Assembly (NCBI RefSeq): GCF_052169755.1 | Contig: NZ_JBQNBV010000001.1 | Location: 1-47,732 of the forward strand | From: Selenomonas sp052169755 | GTDB lineage: Bacteria > Bacillota > Negativicutes > Selenomonadales > Selenomonadaceae | Length of the DNA: 47,732 bases | Direction: 5' to 3' | Notes under the pieces: generated by a model | Databases searched by the model: none | What the model was told of the DNA's origin: nothing | The model's input: only the letters and a program-made list of their open reading frames with translations | Shown here: piece by piece, positions 7,919 to 17,275 of the stretch | Position numbering within the stretch: position 1 is the stretch's first letter | Layout: each line of letters opens with the position of its first letter | Position numbers and translations under genes: made by a program

Positions 7919-9490
7919 GTGAAGCAGCCAAAATATTTTTCCAAGAAGCTCTGTGCGCTGGTGTTGGGCGGGTTCGTCTCTTTCGGTCTTGCATCTGCCG
8001 TCTCGGCGCAGCCTCGCTCGCTTGCGCTTGCGGAGAGCGTGGAGCTTGCTCTTGAGAACAACCGCACGATCAAGTCGTCTGTGACCGATGTCGATGCGGC
8101 AAACTGGGCGTACCGTGAAGCGCGCCGCACGGCAGGCCCGAAGCTCACGCTTTCGACGCAGGGCAGCCGTGTCGGCGGCAAGGCGTATGAGCGGTATCCT
8201 TCGGATTATGCTTATCGGAGCAGCGCGGAGCTTTCTTTCCCACTCTACACGGGAGGACGCATTGAAAACGGCATCGAGGCGGCGCGTTACGGCGTGAACC
8301 GTGCGGATCTCGCGCTTGAGGGTGTGAAGCAGGCGGTGCGCTACCAGACGACGGGTCAGTATTTCAAGGCGCTCGAATACCGCAATCTCATCAAGGTCGG
8401 CGAGATGTCCGTCGCAAATTTGAAAAGCCATCTCGACAATGTGAACGCGCAGTATCGCGTCGGTACGGTCGCACGCTCCGATGTACTCGCGTCCCAGGTT
8501 TCACTCGCGAACGCCGAGCAGAATCTCGTAAATATCAAGAATAATTACGATGTCGCCATCGCCGGACTGAACAAGATCATCGGACTGCCGACCGCCACGG
8601 AGCTTTCTCTGGCAGATGAGCTTTCTTATAAGAAGTACGATCTGGCGCTTGCGGACTGCACGGCATACGCGCTCGCACATCGAGCCGATGTCATCGCGGC
8701 GGATTATGCCGTGCGTCAAGCGAACGCCGCTTTGGAAATGACGCGCGGCGCATCCTTGCCGCAGGTCAGTGCGGCGGCGACGCGCACGGTCGGCGGCGAC
8801 AGCTGGTTCTCGAACAATACGGACTCGGCGGACACTTGGTCGATCGGCGTGCAGGCGAGCTGGGCGGCATTTGACAACAACGTGACGGCGGCGCAGGTGA
8901 ATCAGAAGCGTGCGGCGGTGCACAAGATGCAGCAGGCGGCGGAAGATATGCGCGAGCAGGCAGAGTTGGACGTGCAGACGGCGTATCTCAGTCTCTTGGC
9001 GGCAGAGAAGAATATTCGGACGACGAGCGTCGCTGTCGAACGTGCCATCGAGGACTTCAAGATTGCGCAGGTGCGCTACACGGCGGGCGTCGGTACGAAT
9101 CTCGACGTAACGGACGCGGATGAAAAACTCGTCAAGGCGCAGACGAATTACTACGATGCTCTCTACAATTACAACCTCAGCAGGGCGGCGCTCGACCGCG
9201 CTATGGGGCTGCCTGTCGATCTCGACGCCGGTTCTTATCGGGCGAAGGTCGATGCGAAGTATCATAAGGCGGCAGAGGAGCAGGCGGAGATAGCGCTTTA
9301 CCATACGGATGAAGCGGAGGCGAAGATGGCTGCCGAGCAAAAGGCGCTTGATGAAAAGAGTAAACGCAGCGCGGCGAAGGATGACGCCATGATTCCTGTG
9401 ACGCAGGGCGCGCCGGTAAAAACCGCTTCCGTCAAGACGGCGGAAAAGGATGCAGCGGCTGAAGCGGTGCAGGCAGGAAGGTCGATCTAA
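7919..9490 (+). CDS. tolC: TolC-family outer-membrane efflux protein
   Basis: A 523-residue protein with a signal peptide (ALVLGGFVSFGLASAVSA) and two related halves of the outer-membrane efflux (OEP) fold: RSLALAESVELALENNRTIK in the first, TALAHR-like alternation and VGTNLDVTDADEKLVKAQT in the second. It has long amphipathic helices and short strand-rich parts such as YRSSAELSFPLYTGGRIENG. A charged, Ala/Lys/Glu-rich tail of about 80 residues follows the core. It should form a trimeric outer-membrane duct for export of small molecules or protein. Start is GTG at 7919, 7 nt after AGGGGGA; no ATG fits as well. It directly follows mlaD. No RND or ABC efflux pump partner lies in the window. Confidence 0.9.
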   Translation: MKQPKYFSKKLCALVLGGFVSFGLASAVSAQPRSLALAESVELALENNRTIKSSVTDVDAANWAYREARRTAGPKLTLSTQGSRVGGKAYERYPSDYAYRSSAELSFPLYTGGRIENGIEAARYGVNRADLALEGVKQAVRYQTTGQYFKALEYRNLIKVGEMSVANLKSHLDNVNAQYRVGTVARSDVLASQVSLANAEQNLVNIKNNYDVAIAGLNKIIGLPTATELSLADELSYKKYDLALADCTAYALAHRADVIAADYAVRQANAALEMTRGASLPQVSAAATRTVGGDSWFSNNTDSADTWSIGVQASWAAFDNNVTAAQVNQKRAAVHKMQQAAEDMREQAELDVQTAYLSLLAAEKNIRTTSVAVERAIEDFKIAQVRYTAGVGTNLDVTDADEKLVKAQTNYYDALYNYNLSRAALDRAMGLPVDLDAGSYRAKVDAKYHKAAEEQAEIALYHTDEAEAKMAAEQKALDEKSKRSAAKDDAMIPVTQGAPVKTASVKTAEKDAAAEAVQAGRSI

Positions 9491-9569
9491 GGCAAAAAAG
9501 CCGCTTTTGAGGTCGCGTATCTGCATATTTCATACAGTCTGACAAATGGAGAATGAGGAGGAAGAGCCG

Positions 9570-12500
9570 ATGAAAAAGGGACGTATCGCTTTTGCGGCAG
9601 TCGTCATCGCGCTCTTCCTTTTTGCGCTCTTTTTCGGCATGGCTCTTTACATTACACGCACGGGCGCCTATGCGGAGGATATGGGCAAGACGATTTCTCT
9701 GCGTGCATCCGAACTTCTTGGCGTACCTGTCGCCGTCGACGGTGTGCGCATCGAGTCCGCGCATAGAATCTCGCTTGAGGGCATTCGCGTGCAGGACAAA
9801 GCGGGAGAAGAGCTTGCCCATGCCGCAGCCGCCGAAGTGGATCTGAGCATCTTCGCTGTCTTTTCTTCCTCGCCCGCCGCCGCCGTATCCCATGTGACGG
9901 TCGTGGAACCTGTATTGTATCTGCGCCAGCGCGAGGACGGCAGTTGGAACGCTGCCGATCTCGTACAGGAGGGAGACACCGCGGGCGATTTTCGCGCTAA
10001 GGTCAGCGTGCAGAAAGGCGCAGCAAGCGTTGTCTTTTCCGGCAAGGAGATCGCTTTTGCGGATATCGAGGCGGAATTTGACTTTGCGGAAGCCTCATCC
10101 GTTGCCGTCGAGGGGCGGGCGACGAGCAAGGGAGCGCCGCTTGTCGTCGAGGGTGAAGTTTCTTCGAAACGGCAGGAGCTTGAGATCACTGGTGAAAATA
10201 TCGATGCGATGGACTACCTTGCATTTTTGCCCGAGGGAACGCTTCCCAGAGAGATCGAGCCGCAGGCGCTTTTCATCGACGAGGCGAAGATGAAGTTCGT
10301 ATGCGAAGGCGGCGACGCATCGCTTGCAGGCGACGTGCGTTTTTCGAATGCACAGGCGCTTGTGTACGGCACGAAGGTCGAAGATGGGCGAGGACTGCTT
10401 CTTCTGGCAGGCGAGGATGCACGCATCTTTTTGCGCGCGCAGACCACAGGGCAAGAGGCGTCTCTGCATGGCAAGATCGCATGGCGAGAGGCGGAGCCGA
10501 GCTTCAATTTCGTCGTGGAATCCGCTGCGTTCGATCCGTCGGCAGTCTTGGCGCAAAGTCCGTTCGAGGGCAAAGTGCGCGTTCTTGCATCCGTTTACGG
10601 TACAGCGCATGACTGGAAAATTGACGGTGCGTGTGAGGCTGCTTCCGGCACGCTTTACGGTCATGCACTGACGGGTGCGAAAGTCAAGGCGCACTTCGAA
10701 AACGGGCTTTTGACGGCGAGCGGCGGAGCGAATGCCTTGGGCGGCGCAGTCGCAGGACAGGGGCTGCTCCATGCGGACGACGGCTCGTACAGCGCACATG
10801 TTGAGGCGAAGGATCTTGCAGGGGAAGAGATCGCTGCACTGCTATCTACCGAGGAGCTTTCCTTGCAGGGACGCTGCGACGCCGATGTCGTGCTTGAGGG
10901 CAAGGGTGCGGATGCAGATGGGCTTCTCGCTTACGGCACTGTCGCCGTCGCGGGGGCGTCGTTTCGCGGCGTCGAGATCGAGCGTGTTTCGACATCCTTC
11001 TTCAAGCAAGGGAAGCTGCTTCATTTTGACAATCTCAATCTTTCTTTTGCGGCGGGCGGCACGCTGGTCGTTGAGGGTGATGTGAGAGACTTTGACAACC
11101 TCGATCTGCGCTTTTACGGCACGGCGCTGCCGCTTGCTCTCGCAGATGCTTTTGTGCCCGAGGCTGCGGCTTCCGGCACGCTCGACATTGCAGGAGCGGT
11201 GCGCGGCGCAGCGGCGAATCCTATGGTCGAGGCAAATTTCGAGGGAGCGGCGGGCAATGCTTTTTGCCAGCCTTTTGATACCTTCCACGGCGCGGTTCAT
11301 GGAAGCGCCGACGGCATTGTGATCGACCATTTCTCTGTGGAACGCGGCGGCAAAGAAACGTGGATCGCCGAGGGCAGCATCGGTCTTACGGGGGCGAAGC
11401 GTCTCGATGTCCGCATCGATTCGATCGGCGCACGCATGGAGGATGTGGCGGCTTTCGTTGCGCCCGACCAGCCGATCACAGGAAACGTCGACAACACGAT
11501 TCATTTCACGGGCACGCTTGACAACCCGTCGGCAGTCGGCTACATTCATTTCTATCGCGGCAGCTACAACGGCTATATCCTCTCGGGTATGGACGGCGAC
11601 TATTATCTGGAAAACGGCGTCGTGCGGCTGCAGGATTTCCACATCTTTTCGCCGCTCGTCGATGTCGACTTGAACGGCGCCGTCACACGGGACGGTGTGC
11701 TCGACCTCTACGCCGACGTACACGACGTAAGTCTCGACCGCTTTGGCAGCAAGCTGCCGTATCCGGTCAGCGGTCATGGCACATTTGCCGGGCATATTTC
11801 GGGTACTCTTGAGATGCCGCAATTCCTCGGCGTGTTCGATGCCAAGACACTCAAGCTCAACGGGCAGGATATCGAAACCGTGCACGGCGAGGTCGTCTTT
11901 GGCGACGATGTGCTGCGCGTGGAAAATACGCATTTCAAGCAAAATGGCGGCAGCTATGCGATGAAGTGCACGGCGAACCTTGAAACGCAGGCGCTCGATG
12001 GCGTTTTGCAGGTGGAAAACGGCGATGTGCGCGCGCTCTTCGCTATCGCGAATCTCAAGAACGATATTCTGGAAGGGCGGCTTGACGGTGCGATTCGTCT
12101 CGCCGGTACGCTGGAAAATCCGCTCGCGGAGCTGGATGCCGTCGTCCGTGAGGGCAAGGCAAGCGGCTATGAGATACGCGATCTCGTGCTCGACGTCAAG
12201 CTTGCTGACCATGTCGTGACGATCCGCGAACTGCACGGCAGACAAGGCGAGGGCGTTTTTGCCGCGCAGGGGCGCATTCCCTTGAACGATGCCGCGATGG
12301 ATGCACAATTTGCGGCGAACGGCGTTGCCGCCGGCATGGTCGCGAAAGCCGCAGGCGCGACTGCCGATGTGCGCGGCACGCTCGATCTCGCCGTGCAGTT
12401 CGGCGGTACGGTTAAAAATCCGAGGGCAAACGCTTCCGTCGAAGTGAAAAACGGCGGTGTGGGCGCATCGACATTTGATGATATGACAGGGCTTTTGAAT

Positions 12501-13904
12501 CTCAAAAACGGCGTCATACATATCGATCAGCTCCTCGTGAAAAAGAAGCTTGGCGATCGCATTTACAGCGCGAACGCCAAGGGAAAGATCCCCGTCAAGA
12601 GCCTGACGGCGGCTTCGGATGAGTGGCTTGACGCGCCCGAGCAGATTGATTTGACGCTGTCCCTTGACCGCGCCGATCTCTCGCTGCTGCCGATCCTCTC
12701 GCCTGCAGTTGATTGGGCTGTCGGCCCGACGAAGGGGAAGGTGCGCGTGACAGGGACGTTGGCGCAGCCCTATTTTGAAGGTGAGATCAGCCTGACGGAC
12801 GGCGCACTGAAACTCAAGGACGTCGCGATACCTGTGACGGAGATGAAGGCGCGTCTGCGCTTTGTCGGCAGTACGATATCCCTTGAGGACTGCACGGGCA
12901 AGATGGGCGCCGGCTCTTATCGCATCACGGGCAGGACGGCGTTCTCCGGTGCGCGGCTGCAAGACTACACGCTCGATTTTACCGCCGATGAACTTGGCGT
13001 CGTCAGCAGCTTCTACAACGGGCCTTTGACGGCTGCGTTTCATATCGAAGAAGGCGAGATGGACGGCGAGAAAATGCCAAAACTCACAGGCAAGGTGCTG
13101 GTCCATCATGCGACGCTTTCGATTCCGTCCATACCCGACAGTGAGAGTGCGCTGCCCAAGATGCTTCTCGACGTCGGGGTGACGCTCGGCGAGCGCGTGC
13201 GGTTTTTCAGTCCGTCGCTCTACGATATGCGTTTGGCAGGAGCCTTCCACTATGGCGGCACGACGCGTCACATTGAGCCGTCGGGCACGATCACCGTCGA
13301 GCGCGGCACGATCACTTACAACAAGACACGCTTTACCATTCGCGACGGCGAGGCATATTTCAATCAGATCGGCTCCTTTTTGCCGAGCCTCACGCTTGAG
13401 GCGGATGCACACTTCGGCAAAGTGCGCATCTTCCTGCACACGAAAGGGCCTATCGGCGCGATGGAGATGCGCCTGACGTCCATGCCCGCGATGAGCGAGA
13501 CGGAGATCCTGCGTCTTTTGACCTTCCAGACCGCCGATTTGCGGACGGAGCAGGCGTTGACATCGCTTCTGAGCTTCGGGCTTTCGATGACGATTCTCGG
13601 CGAGTTGGAAGCGAATGTACAAAACGCGCTGGGGCTTGATGAGTTCCGCATTGCGGGCGAGGATGTGGCGACGACGGATCAAGCGGGGCTGAAATCCGGC
13701 GAGAGGGATCGAAGCCTTGAATACAACTTGGAAGTCGGAAAGTATATCAACGACAAGGTCATGCTGCGCTACAAGCAGGGCATAGGCAACAAGGTGCGCG
13801 AGTTCGGCGTGCGCTACGATTTCAACGACCGCATGAGTCTGTATTGGAATCGCGACGAAGATGCAAACTCGGTCGTCGGTCTTGAAGCGCGTATCAAATT
13901 TTAG
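9570..13904 (+). CDS. tamB: TamB-like translocation/assembly module and lipid-transport bridge protein
   Basis: A 1444-residue protein with one N-terminal membrane helix (IAFAAVVIALFLFALFFGMA), then long repetitive beta-rich sequence typical of AsmA/TamB bridge proteins, and a C-terminal TamB (DUF490) domain: GTITVERGTITYNKTRFTIR, YFNQIGSFLPSLTLEADA, TSMPAMSETEILRLLTF and GVRYDFNDRMSLYWNRDED. Proteins of this family form hydrophobic grooves that carry phospholipids across the periplasm; TamB was first tied to barrel assembly through TamA, and no TamA gene other than BamA is in the window. GAGGAGGA at 9555-9562 is 7 nt before the ATG at 9570; the ATG at 9546 lies before the ribosome-binding site. 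Its neighbours (Mla, TolC, BamA) support an envelope-bridge role. Confidence 0.9.
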   Translation: MKKGRIAFAAVVIALFLFALFFGMALYITRTGAYAEDMGKTISLRASELLGVPVAVDGVRIESAHRISLEGIRVQDKAGEELAHAAAAEVDLSIFAVFSSSPAAAVSHVTVVEPVLYLRQREDGSWNAADLVQEGDTAGDFRAKVSVQKGAASVVFSGKEIAFADIEAEFDFAEASSVAVEGRATSKGAPLVVEGEVSSKRQELEITGENIDAMDYLAFLPEGTLPREIEPQALFIDEAKMKFVCEGGDASLAGDVRFSNAQALVYGTKVEDGRGLLLLAGEDARIFLRAQTTGQEASLHGKIAWREAEPSFNFVVESAAFDPSAVLAQSPFEGKVRVLASVYGTAHDWKIDGACEAASGTLYGHALTGAKVKAHFENGLLTASGGANALGGAVAGQGLLHADDGSYSAHVEAKDLAGEEIAALLSTEELSLQGRCDADVVLEGKGADADGLLAYGTVAVAGASFRGVEIERVSTSFFKQGKLLHFDNLNLSFAAGGTLVVEGDVRDFDNLDLRFYGTALPLALADAFVPEAAASGTLDIAGAVRGAAANPMVEANFEGAAGNAFCQPFDTFHGAVHGSADGIVIDHFSVERGGKETWIAEGSIGLTGAKRLDVRIDSIGARMEDVAAFVAPDQPITGNVDNTIHFTGTLDNPSAVGYIHFYRGSYNGYILSGMDGDYYLENGVVRLQDFHIFSPLVDVDLNGAVTRDGVLDLYADVHDVSLDRFGSKLPYPVSGHGTFAGHISGTLEMPQFLGVFDAKTLKLNGQDIETVHGEVVFGDDVLRVENTHFKQNGGSYAMKCTANLETQALDGVLQVENGDVRALFAIANLKNDILEGRLDGAIRLAGTLENPLAELDAVVREGKASGYEIRDLVLDVKLADHVVTIRELHGRQGEGVFAAQGRIPLNDAAMDAQFAANGVAAGMVAKAAGATADVRGTLDLAVQFGGTVKNPRANASVEVKNGGVGASTFDDMTGLLNLKNGVIHIDQLLVKKKLGDRIYSANAKGKIPVKSLTAASDEWLDAPEQIDLTLSLDRADLSLLPILSPAVDWAVGPTKGKVRVTGTLAQPYFEGEISLTDGALKLKDVAIPVTEMKARLRFVGSTISLEDCTGKMGAGSYRITGRTAFSGARLQDYTLDFTADELGVVSSFYNGPLTAAFHIEEGEMDGEKMPKLTGKVLVHHATLSIPSIPDSESALPKMLLDVGVTLGERVRFFSPSLYDMRLAGAFHYGGTTRHIEPSGTITVERGTITYNKTRFTIRDGEAYFNQIGSFLPSLTLEADAHFGKVRIFLHTKGPIGAMEMRLTSMPAMSETEILRLLTFQTADLRTEQALTSLLSFGLSMTILGELEANVQNALGLDEFRIAGEDVATTDQAGLKSGERDRSLEYNLEVGKYINDKVMLRYKQGIGNKVREFGVRYDFNDRMSLYWNRDEDANSVVGLEARIKF

Positions 13905-13914
13905 GGGGGACGTC

Positions 13915-14541
13915 ATGAAACTCGAAGAGTATTTGAGCGAGTTGGAAAAAGTTGAGATGCTTTCACTCGAAGAAGAACGCCGACTTTGGCAGGCGTTCAA
14001 GGAGCGCGGTGAAAGGACGGCGAGACAGCGCCTTATCGAAGCGTACCAGCCGCTCGTATTCAAGACGGCTCTTCCGTGGCGCACGAGCGCGAGCATCATG
14101 GACGTCATCCAGGAAGGCACGGTCGGCCTCATCGAAGCGACGGAGAGCTTCGACTGGCAGCGCGGCGTCGCATTCAGCCTCTTCGCCGTCCATCGCATAC
14201 GCGGCAGGATGCTGAACTTCCTGCAAAGGGAAGGGAAGCGTGACGTCGCCTGCATGGATGCGCCGCGAGCTGACGGCAGAGAGCCGTGGGAACTTCTGCC
14301 CGACACGGGGCTTTCCGTCGCCGAGCAGGCGGAATTGGGACTCATGACGAAAGAACTTCATCGGGCGCTCGCGCGACTGCCGCAGAAAGAGCGTCTCGTC
14401 TTAGAGGGCGTTTACTTAAAGAGCGAGGCGGCGGCGAAGCTCGCCGATGTGCTCGACGTGAGTGCGGCGCACATCTACCGCCTGCAAAAGAGCGGCATAC
14501 GCCGCGTGCGCGGTATGCTCACGCGCTTTATGCGCTTTTGA
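13915..14541 (+). CDS. Sigma-70 family RNA polymerase sigma factor
   Basis: A 208-residue sigma factor. Region 2 spans about residues 35-105, with DVIQEGTVGLIEATESFDWQ for core binding and AFSLFAVHRIRGRMLNFLQR for the -10 recognition part. A short linker with no clear region 3 follows, then region 4 (about 148-203: LARLPQKERLVLEGVYLKSE, then LADVLDVSAAHIYRLQKSGI) with its helix-turn-helix. It is shorter than primary sigma factors and unlike the ECF type in its region 2; I cannot name its regulon. The start ATG 13915 follows AGGGGGG by a few bases and is 10 nt after the tamB stop, so it is transcribed with the envelope genes. A membrane protein gene follows within 14 bases. Confidence 0.85.
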   Translation: MKLEEYLSELEKVEMLSLEEERRLWQAFKERGERTARQRLIEAYQPLVFKTALPWRTSASIMDVIQEGTVGLIEATESFDWQRGVAFSLFAVHRIRGRMLNFLQREGKRDVACMDAPRADGREPWELLPDTGLSVAEQAELGLMTKELHRALARLPQKERLVLEGVYLKSEAAAKLADVLDVSAAHIYRLQKSGIRRVRGMLTRFMRF

Positions 14542-14555
14542 GAGGGGGAAAGACG

Positions 14556-15140
14556 ATGGCGGAGGAAAGGGAACGGCTCTGTGCGCACATCAAAGCGGCA
14601 AAGGATTGGCTCGGGCGTGCGGAATCTTCTCTGGAAAGGGAAAACGACATCAAGGGCGGCTTGAGCCTCATGCTCGCAGAGGCGGAGCTGCAACGTGCGC
14701 GTGAAACGCAAAGGATGAAGCGTCTCGCGCAGGTTCTTGCGCCGACGCTCGCGCTCTTTTTCGCTCTGGGCGGCGTCTTTCTTTATCGTGCGTTGGATTC
14801 GCCGGCGCCGTCTGTGGAGCAAAGTTACGCCGAAAGTGCACCGAAAAAAGATCATACGCCCGCAGCGCAGGAAGCGCAGGCATCGCCTGCTGCATCAGCC
14901 GCGGATGCTCCGCACGGGGCGGCGTCGGCTTCTTCCGTGCTGTCGGAGCAGCCTGTCGTCACTTCTGCTCCGGCAAAGGAAGCAAAGATGTCGGCTGACG
15001 TGCAGCCGGCGCATCCTGTACAGGATGCGCCGCAGGTGGAGCCGGAGCAGGCGAAAGTTGCAGCCGCTGACACCGCGTCCCCGCCTGCACACGATCTGCA
15101 GAAGCTCATGCTTTCTGCGGGACGCATCCTCAGAGAATGA
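14556..15140 (+). CDS. Single-pass membrane protein of unknown function, candidate sigma-factor partner
   Basis: A 194-residue protein I do not recognise. The first 56 residues are charged and helical (AKDWLGRAESSLEREN, LMLAEAELQRARETQRMKR). One membrane helix follows (about 57-77, LAQVLAPTLALFFALGGVFL), then a tail of about 115 residues rich in Ala, Pro, Ser and Val with low complexity, ending QKLMLSAGRILRE. With a short cytoplasmic head, one helix and an external tail it has the topology of many anti-sigma factors, and it starts 14 bases after the sigma gene. There is no visible zinc motif (HxxxCxxC). The anti-sigma role is inference from position and topology only; it could equally be an envelope spacer protein. 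Confidence 0.65.
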   Translation: MAEERERLCAHIKAAKDWLGRAESSLERENDIKGGLSLMLAEAELQRARETQRMKRLAQVLAPTLALFFALGGVFLYRALDSPAPSVEQSYAESAPKKDHTPAAQEAQASPAASAADAPHGAASASSVLSEQPVVTSAPAKEAKMSADVQPAHPVQDAPQVEPEQAKVAAADTASPPAHDLQKLMLSAGRILRE

Positions 15141-15188
15141 TTGCTCTTATAATTCGATAAAACTCGCCGATAGGTCTTTGCGTCCCCC

Positions 15189-15216
15189 TTGACCTCAACG
15201 GCATTCATGGTAAACT
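15189..15216 (+). promoter_or_regulatory. bamA upstream promoter P1
   Basis: TTGACC (15189-15194), a 16-nt spacer, and TAAACT (15211-15216) preceded by TGG (extended -10). The spacer ends TTCATGG, exactly as in promoter P2 about 107 bases downstream. Confidence 0.5.
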
Positions 15217-15218
15217 AT

Positions 15219-15252
15219 ACGTACAAACGTCCACTTTGTGGACATTGTACGT
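15219..15252. repeat. Near-perfect palindrome between the two bamA promoters
   Basis: ACGTACAAACGTCCAC and GTGGACATTGTACGT face each other across a TTT loop, with one unpaired base in the left arm. It covers roughly +1 to +30 of P1. It lacks a following T-run, so it is more likely an operator or a leader hairpin than a terminator. Confidence 0.6.
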
Positions 15253-15295
15253 CGCCCTTACCAGAAAGCAGCCAATCAGTCTGCACCCTTCGGGT

Positions 15296-15323
15296 TTGAC
15301 TTCTTGGGCTTTCATGGTAGAAT
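15296..15323 (+). promoter_or_regulatory. bamA proximal promoter P2
   Basis: TTGACT (15296-15301), 16-nt spacer ending TTCATGG, and TAGAAT (15318-15323) with TG one base upstream of the hexamer. Transcription would start near 15330, about 30 bases before bamA. Confidence 0.65.
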
Positions 15324-15358
15324 AAAGAACATACCGAAGATCATGGGAGGTTGGAAAC

Positions 15359-17275
15359 TTGGATATGAAAAGAACGCGAATCCTTGCTGGAGCCGCAGCG
15401 TTTGCTGTGGGGGCTGCCGGCTTTTCCGCAGACGTTTCTGCGGCTGTTGCCGTCGTGGGTACGATGCAGAACGATCAGGAGATGAAGAATGCTGCCGCTG
15501 ATGCGGCGGAGATTCATCGGGTGGAAACGCAGTCTGCGGACGAGAATGCCGCCGCCGCCAAGGCGATGCCAAAGGATGCGCGTGTTGAGGCTTGGGAGGC
15601 TGTGCGCCCCGACGAGCGCAAGGTTGAGGAAGATGCGAAGATCGCTGACGGCAAGACCATCGTTGACATCGTCGTCGATGGTGCGGGCGCTGACACGATG
15701 GCGACGGCGCGTGCGGCTCTCGTGCAGCGCGTCGGCGATGCCTATGATGCGCAGAAAGCGCAAAATGACCGTTCCGCCATCTTCGACACAGGCTATTTCT
15801 ACGATCTCTACCCATCGTGGCAGTACGTTCCCGAGGGCGTCGTCCTCACCTATCATGTCTTGGAAAATCCCGTGCTGAAATCGGTGAAAATCGAGGGCAA
15901 CACGGTGGAGACGACGGAAGATCTCGAAAAGCTCATCACGCTCAAGACAGGGCAGGTGATGAACAGCCGCGAGCTGCAGAAGAATGTTTCCGCCATGCAG
16001 GAAAAGTACAGGGCGGACGGGTTCATTCTCGCCAAGATCGAGGATATGAACATCGACGCTTCGGGAGAGCTTACGCTCAAAGTCAACGAAGGAAAACTTG
16101 AGGGTTTTGCTGTCAAGGGCAATACAAAGACGAAGGATCGTGTCATCCTTCGGGAGATGCGCCTTAAGATCGGCGAGCCTTTCGACGTGAAGAAAGCGCG
16201 TCGGAGTATGCAGCGCATCTACAATTTGGGATTCTTCGAAGATGTGAATATGAAGCTCAATCCGGGCGAAGCGCCGGGGTCTGTCATCTTGGAAGCGGAT
16301 GTCGTCGAAAAGCGCACGGGCAACTTCGGCATAGGCGCGGGTTACAGCTCCTCAGACGGCTTCGTCGGTATGCTCAACGTCGGCGATACGAACTTTCGCG
16401 GCATGGGCGATGCGGTGAGCCTGCTCTATGAGATGAGCGGCGACGATACGGATGCGCACGGCTTCGTATTCTCCTATCGCCGTCCTTGGCTGGACAGCAA
16501 GGAGACGACGGGATCGCTTCGCATTTACAACCGCACATACGAGTACGACGACTACGATACCGAGGGCAACCTGCAGGAAGAGTACATGAGGAAGTACTCG
16601 GGCGCTGAGATCACGCTCGGTCGTCCGGTCAACGAGTATTCGACGAACTTCATCACACTGCGCAACCGCACGGACACCTATGTGCATCATAAGAGCGGCG
16701 CCAACCGCAGCACGCCGCGCTGGAAGGCGTGGCGCGATGCGAACTTCGGTACGACGCGCAGCATTACGCTGCAGCGTGTGACCGATACGCGCGACAATAT
16801 CTACAACCCGACATCGGGCGGGCGCATGAGCCTTGAAGCGGAGTTTGCAGGTTTTGGCGGCGACTTCAACTATCAGAAGTTCACGGCAGAGGACAAGCGC
16901 TTCTTCAAGGTCGGCAGGGCGCAGACCATCGCTTTGCGCGGTCAGCTCGGCTATGCGCGCGGCTCGATTTCCGAGTCGAACCTCTATAAGCTCGGCGGAC
17001 AGGATTCTTTGCGCGGCTACCGCGACGATCAGTTCCGAGGTACGCACCTCTTCCTCGCGACGGCTGAGTATCGCTTCCCGATCGTGAACAAGGTGCAGGG
17101 CGCAGTCTTTACCGACTGGGGAAATGCGTGGAGCGGCGAGCGTTTGCCCAATACGATCAAGGGCAGCGTCGGCGTCGGTCTGCAGCTTGAGACGCCGGTC
17201 GGTCCGATTCGTCTCGATTACGGCCGCGGCTCGGACGGCGGGCGTGTGCATTTCAGCGTCGGCGGCTCCTTCTGA
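15359..17275 (+). CDS. bamA: Outer-membrane protein assembly factor BamA (Omp85 family)
   Basis: A 638-residue Omp85 protein. A signal peptide (about 1-30) and an acidic, alanine-rich linker lead into three POTRA domains (about 100-168, 171-244 and 246-318; for example NPVLKSVKIEGN and GFAVKGNTKTKDRVILREM), then a C-terminal barrel from about 320. The loop-6 motif LRGYRDDQFRG and the closing strand VHFSVGGSF with terminal Phe are present. E. coli BamA has five POTRAs; three or four is usual in Negativicutes. It inserts barrel proteins into the outer membrane. GGGAGG at 15345-15350 is 8 nt before TTG 15359 and 14 nt before an ATG at 15365; I prefer TTG. Its stop overlaps the next start (TGATG), so translation is probably coupled. 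Confidence 0.93.
   Translation: MDMKRTRILAGAAAFAVGAAGFSADVSAAVAVVGTMQNDQEMKNAAADAAEIHRVETQSADENAAAAKAMPKDARVEAWEAVRPDERKVEEDAKIADGKTIVDIVVDGAGADTMATARAALVQRVGDAYDAQKAQNDRSAIFDTGYFYDLYPSWQYVPEGVVLTYHVLENPVLKSVKIEGNTVETTEDLEKLITLKTGQVMNSRELQKNVSAMQEKYRADGFILAKIEDMNIDASGELTLKVNEGKLEGFAVKGNTKTKDRVILREMRLKIGEPFDVKKARRSMQRIYNLGFFEDVNMKLNPGEAPGSVILEADVVEKRTGNFGIGAGYSSSDGFVGMLNVGDTNFRGMGDAVSLLYEMSGDDTDAHGFVFSYRRPWLDSKETTGSLRIYNRTYEYDDYDTEGNLQEEYMRKYSGAEITLGRPVNEYSTNFITLRNRTDTYVHHKSGANRSTPRWKAWRDANFGTTRSITLQRVTDTRDNIYNPTSGGRMSLEAEFAGFGGDFNYQKFTAEDKRFFKVGRAQTIALRGQLGYARGSISESNLYKLGGQDSLRGYRDDQFRGTHLFLATAEYRFPIVNKVQGAVFTDWGNAWSGERLPNTIKGSVGVGLQLETPVGPIRLDYGRGSDGGRVHFSVGGSF

Noticed and set aside
9491..9545. 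AAGGC/GCC hairpin with CTTTT after tolC as a terminator
   Set aside because: The stem is only about 4-5 bp and the tamB gene follows with no promoter; too weak to call.
10842..14345. 1167-codon open frame opposite tamB
   Set aside because: Very long but composed of Arg, His and Ala typical of antisense frames in GC-rich genes; the plus strand encodes clear TamB and sigma proteins.
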